Program-made: the position numbers and the translations under genes
Notes under the pieces: generated by a model
Seen by the model: only the letters and a program-made list of their open reading frames with translations
Database searches by the model: none
What the model was told of the DNA's origin: nothing
DNA from: Blastobasis lacticolella
Lineage: Eukaryota; Arthropoda; Insecta; Lepidoptera; Blastobasidae
Reading direction: 5' to 3'
Length of the DNA: 64,000 nucleotides
Assembly: GCA_905147135.1 (NCBI GenBank)
Contig: LR990049.1
Span: 19,981,428 to 20,045,427, forward strand
In this document: in pieces, positions 55,208-64,000 of the stretch
Numbering within the stretch: position 1 is the first letter of the stretch
How the letters are laid out: every line of letters begins with the position of its first letter

Positions 55208-55465
55208 TGTCATCATCATCATTACAGCCCATAACAGTCCACTGCAGGACTTAGAGTCTCCCCCACGAAAAGGGAGGTTATTGCCATAATTGTTACGCTT
55301 GGCAGCCAGGCTAGATATCGCCGTGTTATATATTTAAAAATGGAAAACCCTGTTGCCCATTTTCGAACCTACGGAGACTCTTAAATTACTCTTAGATTTG
55401 CCTTAAAAATACCCACCCACGAGCGTAAGGGTTTGTTGCTTTTCTGCTCTGTCGAATGCTACACG
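55208..55465 (-). repeat. Family D repeat, long minus-strand copy
   Basis: Begins with CATCATCATCATTACAGCCC (the TGATGA tail in reverse), then CACTGCAGGACTTAGAGTC and AAGGGAGGTTATTGCC. The 5' portion near 55430-55465 has TCTGCTCTGTCGAATGCTAC. Confidence 0.7.
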
Positions 55466-55854
55466 TGTAATTTCCAAAAACGCAACGAATTTTATTATTG
55501 TTTTTATATCAAATTTTTGTTGAGCTGTAGCGCCGAAACGCTAGCGCATACCTTTATCTATTTTGTGAGAAAGAACCTTTTCGCTTGGAGTTATGCGAAA
55601 CTGGGCGGTAAAGAAAGTAAGAATATTGATTACGAGGTACCACGATAATAATATATGGTACAGAAAATTACTGCAATAATAATATCAGAAGTTTTACATG
55701 TATTTTAGTATCAGAAGTCATATAATGTCAGCTGTCATATGGCAAACAATTTTTTTTAATAGCGTTCATTTTTCTTTGAAAAAGCGTAAAAATCCTGTAA
55801 AAGAATAAATACATCGTTCACGATTTTTGTTGCACATACTAAGGCTACAGCTGT

Positions 55855-56260
55855 GTGGGTGGCTTGTATAGGGAAACCACCAAAGGTGCGCTGTATAGCA
55901 ATCTACCTGTCGGTGCGGCCATTAGCCTTCCATTTGTACTGGTGCCATGCTCTCCCCCACCACCAAAGCTCAACAAAAAGCCAACTAGGCGGGCTAATAC
56001 TGACTTTGCCGCATTCCGTGGGGCTCATGTTCTGCGCTGGCTGCGGGGCGGACAACATTATTGGCTGTTTCCAGCATTGTTGGGCGCCGCTCGGCTTTGC
56101 CGGCCCGTGTCGCACGGTTCGGCTTTGCCTGGCAGCGTAGGGCGCGGTCCGGCTTTGCCTGGCGGTGGCGAACGTAGTCTGGCTCTTTCGGGCATTGTTG
56201 AGCGTTATCCGGCTTTGCCCAGTATTGTCAGGCACAGTCCGGTTGTGCCCTCCATCGCCG
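55855..56260 (+). repeat. Repeat-derived ORF with 30-bp tandem units
   Basis: From about 56085 to 56250 there are roughly five imperfect 30-base units, each around (T/C)CGGCTTTGCC. In the + frame they give decapeptide repeats (SALPGSVGRG, PALPGGGERS, LALSGIVERY, PALPSIVRHS). The opposite strand is open too. The ORF runs from 55855 through the next exon only by chance. I do not recognise a product; a mobile-element origin is inferred. Confidence 0.55.
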
Positions 56261-56380
56261 TTATCGGCGTGGGGTGTGTGAGCTCCGGCTCTGGGGCGGC
56301 CTACATGTCACCGTATGTTTTTCTACTTTCCTATCCCCGGCCTATTGACTACAATCTCTCAAAGAAATTTTGTTTCTCAG

Positions 56381-56597
56381 AATGGGCCGCGCGGGCAGCC
56401 TGGCCGCCACTCCTGGCGAGAAGCTGCTCGAGCTGCTCCGCCCAAGCGCGGGCGCACCGCGGCGGCATAGCACGGCGGCGTGCGCGCAGCCCGCGCCGGC
56501 TGCGCGCCCCACCGGCTTCCAATACTGCCCGTCGGATGCCCTGCCCTATTGCCCGCCGTCAAGACTGGTGCCGCCGCCGCCACGGCCCCATATCAAG
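56381..56597 (+). CDS. Host gene, internal exon 2 of 3 seen
   Basis: A 217-base exon. The acceptor is a pyrimidine tract ending TTTTGTTTCTCAG and the donor is AAG before GTGGGA. The first base completes the split codon from 28538 (AG+A, Arg), followed by 72 full codons. It reads MGRAGSLAATPGEKLLELLR and ends SRLVPPPPRPHIK. It is Pro/Ala-rich and strongly GC-rich against an AT-rich background. It ends in phase 0, matching the exon at 57045. No domain recognised. Confidence 0.65.
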
Positions 56598-57044
56598 GTG
56601 GGATTTCAATATTAATTTGTTTACAACAGTACAGTAACTTCTGGGACTGTTCGTCACGCTTCTCTTTAATACAACCTTGTCGAACAACGACACTGATCAT
56701 GGTTCCGCTGGTGGTACTCTGTCAAAGCTGAAGCAGCAATTCCTGCTTGTACTTCGATTTGAAGGATCAGGTAACCAGCACAATTACATGCATAAGGACA
56801 GGTTTACAGTCCAGATCGGGTACTCGATAAAAGGTACTCGTTATTGGCTTTACATTTATGTAAATTGTTATTGTCACTATAGTTTAAGAGCATTATTAAA
56901 AAAATGAAAATCTGGTGGCAAATTAAATAAATAAATAAAACCTGTCTTGCCGGCAGCCAGAAGCTGCTATAGCACAAAACTAACAAGTGTAGCTAAATCG
57001 CCGTCTACCGCACTTATTAACATGTACTGTTTTCCCCCACACAG

Positions 57045-57713
57045 CTCCAGCCTCCGCCGCAGCAAATGCCATCGGTGCCGGTCATTACGGTGCCCCCGCC
57101 GGTACCACAGCGGCAAGCCCCGCCGCCCGCGCCGCTCGCCGCGCCCCCGCCAGCACCCCCGCGCCGCGCCTCGCCGCTGCCGCCACGGCGCGCCCCGCCG
57201 CCCGCGCCCCCGCGACCCGCGCCCGCACCCTCGCCCACATCCGCACCCACCGACCCCAACGGCAACCGACGAGCGACACAACTCCCGCCACCGTCGCAAC
57301 CACCTCGATTAGACTGCAACCGCAATCCCCAACCGACAGCGCCGAGACGACTACCACACAAACCACCCGACCCGTTACCGACGCCCACGCCGCCGCAGCC
57401 ACCACCACCTATCAAGAGATCACCCAGCTCGGGGTCAAACATCAGCGTGCGACAGGACTCCAACGTGTCATCCGATTCGTTCAGCCAAACCTCCTCCCCA
57501 TCCTACACGACCAAGACGATGGAAGCTCCCCTCCTACCGCATCAGCACCTCAACAAGAGTCTAAACGCGAAGATCGCGCGCGGTCTGCTGCTGAAAGAGC
57601 AACAGGAGAAGGAGGCGGCCGGCCAGCCCATCACCAAGAGCATGTCCACGCCCGCCTCGTTGCAAACGATCGTGCGATTCCAGAACGGCAGCAACATGTC
57701 TCTGCACCATCGG
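57045..57713 (+). CDS. Host gene, internal exon 3 of 3 seen (proline-rich, then serine-rich)
   Basis: A 669-base exon (223 codons). The acceptor is TTTTCCCCCACACAG and the donor CGG before GTAAGT. It starts LQPPPQQMPSVPVI. About 120 residues of proline-rich sequence with many PxxP motifs follow, of the kind bound by SH3 or WW domains. Then a conserved-looking Ser/Thr block (SSGSNISVRQDSNVSSDSFS, QTSSPSYTTK, MEAPLLPH), a charged helix (LNAKIARGLLLKEQQEKEA) and SMSTPASLQTIVRFQNGSNM. It looks like a cytoskeletal or signalling adaptor. The serine block is faintly reminiscent of neuron-navigator/sickie proteins, but this is an untested hunch and no symbol is given. The gene continues beyond the donor, outside the recognised exons. 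Confidence 0.75.
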
Positions 57714-59423
57714 GTAAGTGACTAACTTGTTAGTTCATGTATTTTTTTATAAACTAGGTAATTACAGAGACAGACAGTCCAGGACATTCGCAATCCAAGG
57801 AGAGACTGACATTTCTGTAGACATGCTTTTTGAAGAATCCCAAGTTGTAAATGCATAAGAAAGACTTTGGGAGGGATATCATTCCAAATCATGCACGTGT
57901 GCGGCATACGTACCTGCGTAAGTAGGATGTCGGGCATCCATCCATGAAATCCATCACATTGACGGTGGTATCAAACTGAACAGCTCCTCGGATATTTATC
58001 AAATGACAGACGGTAGAGAACACACGGAGAGTCAACGTCTCTCCATAGATTTAAGGAATCCAAATCTATGTCTAGATCTGTGAGCATGGAATCGTCTACA
58101 ATAAGTAACGCATTAAGGGCTACTTATCCCTCTCCCATCAACTTTCCGCTTGCAAAACAATGGTCTTCCCTTTCTTGGAAATTCTGCCAAATGCTACATT
58201 ATGTCTATTTCACATTGCTATTTTTTCCCTACAACAAGCTCTATACTAAATAAACTGTCAATAACACTACACTAAGCAACAAACCCTGAGCTACAAACAT
58301 CTTCAAGTATCAATATCCTTGAGTTCATAGCGTAGCAATTTCCAACATCGTATTACAAGAAACCGCCATACAATATCAAATACGGAGGCACTCGACTCGT
58401 CCGCCCGCAGTGCCTACCTATCGGAAATTGTGTTGCCGTGCCGAGGTCTTGACATGACAAGCAACCATGCTAGCTTAGAAAGACATACTAACAGCCGCAT
58501 ACTGAAACGTCTCTCATAAACAACGGCTACTTAAACGTTTGAGCAGCTCCTAAAGACGAAACTCTCAAAACGTCATTTAAAATCATGACTCAAAACGGAA
58601 TCTCAACTTAAAAAAATTGTATACTGAATAGATACTGAAATGCCAACCAATGCTTGATCAACTGTTCAATCGAGTTGAACAGTTGTTACAGAGAGTGGTC
58701 CCGCGGTCTCCTATATTTTTATGCAATGATTTTAAACTCATAATATTATTTCTCCTATATACGACAATTCAAATGCGAAGCTTGTTGTTTTTAATTCTCA
58801 TAATTTTATTTTTCTAACAATACATTAACAAAACCCACGTGAAATAGTAGTACACAATACATTTTAAAATAAACTATACTATATTACTATTTCCGAAAGT
58901 TATTTTTTTAAGAATAGCGTAAATGTACGTTCTGCAATGCTGCGTAATACTAATATGAAACGCAACTTCATTCACTAATTGACTCTGGCCGCTACTTAGC
59001 TAATCACGGCGTCAAATCGTTTGAATGATGTTTCTGCATACCACTTAGTTTAACGATCTGCTTAAATTTAAGGGGCCTTCAAGTAGGTGACGGATTTTAG
59101 TAACGGTTCAGTATTCGGCTGTAACAAGCTCAGCTAATAAGAAATATAACCTCAATAGCTATTAGTTGGATCGGTACAAGCAACTACTACGTATGGTCGC
59201 AGTGATCAATCAGATTAGTGGCAAGCGCTGTCCAAAGGCCGTTCATCGTATGTTGCCTCTTGACAAGGACTAATAAGGACCAATAATCCCTTGCCAATCC
59301 CTTAGGAGGTTTATGTATAATGGTCTGTGGCAGGGGTATACAAGGTAAGAAATATCAAACTGACAATCGACAATCAAAGATCGCGGATCAGTACAATGCA
59401 ATACATGATCTCAGATCGGATTA
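57714..59423. other. Intron or downstream DNA, no gene recognised
   Basis: A minus-strand ORF at 57722-57937 (with CMIWNDIPPKVFLMHLQLGI) has the look of a dispersed-repeat ORF and is unassigned. The rest is AT-rich. Confidence 0.4.
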
Positions 59424-59515
59424 GGCGATGTTCTAATTGGCAATGGCCATGCCACCATGGCGCGACGGGTGGATTTGATTCGATTGGTCGGACGGTTGCC
59501 AATTAGGACAACGCC
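59424..59515. mobile_element. Harbinger-like MITE, copy 2
   Basis: 92 bases with 20-base terminal inverted repeats, GGCGATGTTCTAATTGGCAA (59424-59443) against TTGCCAATTAGGACAACGCC (59496-59515), two mismatches. TTA flanks both sides (59421-59423, 59516-59518). A three-base TTA duplication is the hallmark of PIF/Harbinger transposition (family knowledge). Confidence 0.75.
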
Positions 59516-59769
59516 TTATACTGCCCTGTCTGTCTTCACTTTTAACTTTTGAAGCATAGTGGTATTGAACGTTTGAATAATAAACATAAAGCAGTAGTTA
59601 TGATTATTTTTATGCCATCTCCCATACAGCCTACGTAAAATGTCACTAATGTTAACGGCATTTAGAGGGCGACAAAGGTTGTGGTAAGTGGACATGGACC
59701 GGAAAACTTAGACCGTAGGAATGGTAAGAAAATATTGGAAAGTTAGCCCCAATTTTATTGTTTCGTTTG

Positions 59770-59864
59770 TATTTTGACGTTTGCAAGACCAGTGGCATCA
59801 CCCACGCATTGCCGATCCCGTAAAACCTTTTCACCCCTCTCTTGACGAACTCCATGTTGCACAT
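59770..59864 (-). pseudogene. LINE RT C-terminal scrap (EYNMEF subfamily)
   Basis: The minus strand encodes CNMEFVKRGVKRFYGIGNAW then VMPLVLQ, like 54170-54250. The related 3' UTR scrap GCTTATCAGGCAGATGCTTG with TTTGCCACCTTAGTGG lies on the + strand at about 60110-60165. Confidence 0.7.
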
Positions 59865-60165
59865 TTTTGCAGCGGCAAGGGGAATTAACTATTAACCGTC
59901 ACACACACGCTCAGCAAATGGTGCGCAATTAAAATATAGTGCAATATAAATATCGCCGCCGCCGGCTAATGGTTCGGAAAGCGCCGCCTGCCGCTTTTAA
60001 TCCGGATTCGAATCATAATTTGCAACAACAATGTGCGAGCGAGTAATCTCTGCCGATAATTGGTTTCATGTCCACTTATTAGTACTTATGCTTTACCGTA
60101 GTGAATTGACTTGGTGATTGCTTATCAGGCAGATGCTTGTTTGCCACCTTAGTGGTATAAACAAA

Positions 60166-61019
60166 ATAGTGATAGCAAACCAGAGGTAAGCCATGGCTGG
60201 ATATTACGTTCAAATTAAAGCCGCCCCTAATGGGGAAGTAACTCCTTGCAGACAACCGCTGCCATAAACACTGTTTCTTTAAGACTACCTACGCTCTGAG
60301 CGCAACTTTTCACTCTATGGTCGTTCTGAGCATTACGTAATCACAACAAAACTTTGCCGTTGCGAACCGTAGGTAAACAGTTAATACGAACCATCGAATT
60401 CGGTGGTTAGAAAACGCTCTGACGTTAGTTGACAAAGTCAGGTGTCAACGAGTTTGTGAATATCGAAAATCAGCGTGTTTTTTGTAAAACTCTTCTTTCT
60501 TTTTACATGTTTTTTGTGACGCATTCTTCTTCTTTAATGAACATTTTCATTTTCGAGATTATGTTATATTTTTATGACAATTACATAATTTTGAGGTTAG
60601 AACAGTCGCAGCCGTTCAATCATGTAGCGTAGGAAAATTTTGCTAAAACCGCACCCCGATATCGTGAATGCACTCCTGTGAACTCACTCACAGATCACTA
60701 TGTAGCAGGGATGATAGCATTCACAAAGCTTTTTTTTATCTTTTAAAAAATAAAGGCCGCGGGCGTATCGGCTTTTTCCAGGCGAGCCTTTTACAGCTTA
60801 AATTAAAATCTGACCTATCGATTTTCTGTCAGCGGAGCTAAATGGCGCAAACGCTTTTATACATAGTAACCAAATATGATACGACACAGGTACTCCGTCG
60901 CGCAGTTCCCCTATCCCACAGTACCCACCCAGTACCCAGTATCCTCCCAGTTTACCTATGCCTTTTTGATATTTATTTATCGTATGGCTTTTAAGTTCCT
61001 ACTGCTACAAAATTTTCAA
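60166..61019. other. No recognisable gene
   Basis: Short unassigned ORFs only. Confidence 0.4.
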
Positions 61020-61190
61020 TTTACATTTCGTCAAGTAGGCGAGAGCTGCGGCCGAAAGGGACTGAAAATCTTCCGCTTGCCCGCTGTACTTGGTATCCGG
61101 ACATTCAAATATAATATGATTCACTGACTGCTCAGGGCAGCCGCACTGGCATGCCGCTGCCTCGCACAAACCCCATTTGTGCCATAGATA
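61020..61190 (-). pseudogene. LINE C-terminal zinc-knuckle fragment
   Basis: The minus strand reads GNCAYLWHKWGLCEAAACQC then GCPEQSVNHIIFECPDTKY. The pattern C-x-C-x7-H-x4-C is the C-terminal zinc knuckle of R1/Jockey-type LINE polyproteins. A GATA-type run (ATAGATAGATAGAC) lies just to the right at 61214-61227. Confidence 0.7.
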
Positions 61191-62356
61191 CGCACAGTTT
61201 CCGACGCCTTTTTGATAGATAGATAGACAAACACATTATCACTAATAAAATAATATCACAACATAAATCACTTTTAACAAGAAACATATACGAGTATGAG
61301 CAAAGGCTGCCTTTTATCTTGGCGTTTAATTGAAGATTATTTTTTTAATCATCTTGGCGTTAATACTTTTAAATCTTTTTCCATAAAAATTAATTGCGAT
61401 TTAGGTTTTAAGACTTTCGTGGTTATTCACTACACTTTCATCAAACATTATTATGTATTATCGGGTTTGTTACCACGGTTAGTAGATGTATGATGTATGT
61501 ATGGTGAAAATGTTAGTTGCGATGTTGTCTCTGTTAACATGGACACATTGAGAGTACTCTCGCGCTCATAAGTGCACGACCACTTTAAATTCATATTCCT
61601 GTGCAGCTGTCAAAAGGTTTCATAGCATGTAGCATACTGTTCGAAAGGGAATAAAGTAGAAAACAATATCAAAGTCACTTGTATAAATTTTTTAGTACAA
61701 TTCAATACCACCATTTTAGTGTTCCTTTTAAAAGTCAGATTATAAATTTGACTTAAAAAAGTTAACATTATGTGGAAATATTTTGTAATTTGTTGTAGCC
61801 ATGCATTGATACTTATAAAATTAGCAACCACCATTATAAAATTAGGTCCACTACTGTGTACTAAAAGATTTATTTCTTTTTTCTCTTTCTAAAAGAATCG
61901 TCGACCCACAGCCCCGCTGGAGAAAATAAATATCAGACCGAAGCATACAATTTCAAGCATTCCACATAGCGTTGCGCCGCAAAAATAAATTGCTAGTTTT
62001 ATGTAATAAAGCGAACCCTTCTAGGCTTTTGATCCCGCTGCCTCCCCAGGCAGAGCAGAGCCAAATAAATCGGCCCGCGACGTTTCTGTGAAACAGTGAC
62101 CGCCGGAGAAATATAAGTAATGCTTGAAGGGAAGCTTTTTAATAAATCTTCAGCGATGACGTCTCAAGGTCGCCGCGTGACGGGAAATTTATTCCCGGGC
62201 GCCGGCAGACGGCCGCTGGGCCGTATAAATGGACGGGATAACTCATTTCGGTTAGCTGAGGCTACAAACGGATTATGTAGAATGCGGACGGGAGCAAAGG
62301 TCACCGGCCCCGAAACACAGGATTTGGGAAGGGTACGCGACACATGTTGTGATAGT
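61191..62356. other. No recognisable gene
   Basis: Short ORFs without domains. The 113-codon ORF 62120-62461 spans the left edge of the hAT-like element and is not a gene. Confidence 0.4.
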
Positions 62357-63634
62357 CAGGGCCGGATTAACTGTGTCGGGGGCCCTAGGCGATGTAGCTC
62401 TCGGGGCCCCTTTACCGTGAAGGCAGCTATTGAAGATAAATCCGCCAACGCCGTAATTTAAGAATGTTATCTCAACTTCATTCCATCTTATTCGATCCGG
62501 CCATCCCCAACTACCTTAAAACTAAATTTAAGTTTCTTTCTGACACCCACGACCGTGACCTTCGCTCCTCGAGTAACCTATTATTAAATCTTCCTTTCCA
62601 CCGTACTTGTTTTATTTCTAATTCTTTTGCACTGAGGGCTGTAAGGCTCTGGAATGAACTCCCTCCCGATCTTAGATTGCTTTCCAGCAAATACACATTT
62701 AAGAAAGCTGTTCGTGAGCATTACTTCAATGATCGTTAGTGTTGGGGCTCACGAGTTTGTCTCCTATCTCTCCCATGTTTGACTGAGCTTCTAGTTTTGT
62801 CTCTCCTTTACTAGTGTAGTATTTGTATGGTTATCTATTCTTGCTATATTACCCACCCACTCACGTTTATTTCTAGCTTTATTATATTTTTATTTTTAGT
62901 TATCTATCTATTTATCTGTACAGTTATCTCTGGTTCCCCTCCTCCATCTTGTTTAGTAGCTTCTCTTGCACCGCCTACCTTTTACTTTACCCTTTATCTC
63001 CTGGTTGACTGGTAGATAAGGCTATTTTAGTTTGAAGTCCGCCTTTGTACTATTTTGTGCATGCAGATTTAATAAATAAATAAATAAATAGAGCAGAAAC
63101 AAATTCTTTACACCATTCAGTGAAATCATTGAAGTTATCAACTTCCAATAAATATCTACACAGACCCACGATACGGCAGCGCGATTACCCGGCTACCGAG
63201 AAGAGTCTCGCTCCAAACATAATGTAGGTACTAAAATATTTGATGGATATCGCTCTACACTTCAACTACGATTACCGAAAATTATGCATGAGCGATAACG
63301 GCGAACACGACAGTTACGGCAATTTGTTCAGGTATCGTTTAAAATTAACTTGAAATAACGAATGGATACTTTAAACTAACTTAAATCAACTCAGATTTGG
63401 AATTAACTCTTAAAAGCTGATACGGTTATAACAAAAGTAAGTATAATACTTAAATCAATGAATGAGGAAGCGTAACGAGCCCGGATATTTTTTGTAATTT
63501 GGCACACAAAATTGGGGTCAGTGTACAATTTTCAAAAATGTATTTATTACCTCGTAGCAGGGGCCGCTAATCGACGCGGGGCCCCTAGACAGTTGCCTAC
63601 TCTACCTAAAGGATAGTCCGGCCCTGGTGATAAT
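62349..63634. mobile_element. hAT-like non-autonomous element with 8-bp target duplication
   Basis: The element 62357-63626 begins CAGGGCCGGA and ends TCCGGCCCTG, a hAT-type terminus. The flanks GTGATAGT (62349-62356) and GTGATAAT (63627-63634) agree at seven of eight bases, as an aged 8-bp duplication would. Subterminal GGGGGCCCTAGGCG is echoed at the right by GGGGCCCCTAGAC. No transposase is present; instead the interior contains a LINE tail. Confidence 0.8.
62464..63090 (+). pseudogene. CR1/Jockey-like LINE C-terminal tail inside the hAT element
   Basis: 62464-62739 encodes the C-terminus of an RT polyprotein: LKTKFKFLSDTHDRDLRSSS, NLPFHRTCFISNSFALRAVR, LWNELPPDLRLLSSKYTFKK and a stop. 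A 3' UTR of ~330 bases follows, with GACTGGTAGATAAGGC and an (AATA)n tail at about 63070-63090. 5' truncated. The coding part is open, suggesting moderate age. Confidence 0.8.
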
Positions 63635-63839
63635 AGGCAGACACGTTCGTTCGTACAATTCGGAAACTTTAGATTGGGTTAAAAGGTTTAAAGGTTAAGC
63701 GGAGTTTATGAATGTCGAGTCCAACGTATTCGGGTAGCAATTTTATAGTTGAACTAAATTAGAACATTGTGTCGGACTAAATCTATCGTAGTTACGAACG
63801 AAGAGTAATATTCGAAAAGCTTTTTATAACCAGCCAATT

Positions 63840-63955
63840 CAGAATTTCTGCTCCTGTAATTACCTATCTGCTAAATCGTCCCATGCGAGGGCCTTGACAC
63901 CGGTTAATAAGATCTTATGTTCATAAGATCACGAAGATCAGATGGCAGTTTCACG
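63840..63955 (+). repeat. SINE A, rearranged remnant
   Basis: Contains CCTGTAATTACCTATCTGCT, CATGCGAGGGCCTTGACA and AGATCAGATGGCAG. The blocks are in a scrambled order compared with 32921-33248. Confidence 0.55.
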
Positions 63956-64000
63956 ATAGTACGGCGGCCTACTAATTAAACAAGGTGTACAAATAAGTTG

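Noticed and set aside
55855..56637. 260-codon ORF as a single gene running into the exon
   Set aside because: The exon has its own acceptor at 56380 and phase-matched neighbours in a different frame. The upstream half is a tandem-repeat region.
57017..57463. Long minus-strand Gly-rich ORFs opposite the proline-rich exon
   Set aside because: They are mirror images of the GC-rich proline codons; the plus frame has splice sites and a conserved-looking serine block.
62120..62461. 113-codon ORF as a gene
   Set aside because: It straddles the left boundary of the hAT-like element and has no recognisable domain.

Overview
This window is eukaryotic nuclear DNA, most probably from a moth or butterfly (inferred). 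It is AT-rich, almost gene-free and packed with insect-type transposons: BEL/Pao LTR element, CR1-like, RTE-like and other non-LTR elements, mariner, hAT-like and Harbinger-like MITEs, and two tRNA-headed SINE families. Several short repeat families recur on both strands. There is no operon, CRISPR array or other prokaryotic structure, and no convincing tRNA or rRNA gene.

The only host gene I can support is on the + strand. Three exons (28460-28538, 56381-56597, 57045-57713) have good splice sites and compatible phases and give about 321 residues of a proline- and serine-rich protein. Its identity is not established. Nearly everything between the first and second exon would then be a ~28 kb intron built from mobile DNA.

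Region 1-28 kb is a graveyard of 5'-truncated reverse transcriptase (RT) tails, SINEs and short repeats. It also holds a 115-bp foldback next to an LTR-type primer-binding site (1742-2029) and a degenerate 2.7 kb RTE-like element on the minus strand (13923-16585).

Region 28-35 kb has the first exon, a MITE with a perfect 118-bp tandem duplication, and a full-length SINE.

Region 35.4-46.2 kb is the centrepiece: a BEL/Pao element with two identical 216-bp LTRs, a TACGG target duplication and a tRNA-Tyr-type primer-binding site. It carries gag, protease, RT, integrase C-terminus and an env-like gene. Its RNase H and integrase core are missing; in their place lies an antisense CR1-like element with two open reading frames that look intact. 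gag/pol carries one frame change and env carries two.

Region 46-64 kb has further SINEs and MITEs (one a TTA-flanked Harbinger-like pair), a mariner relic, an RTE tail nested in another RT relic with an 11-bp target duplication, the two GC-rich exons, and a hAT-like element (62357-63626) with a LINE tail inside it.
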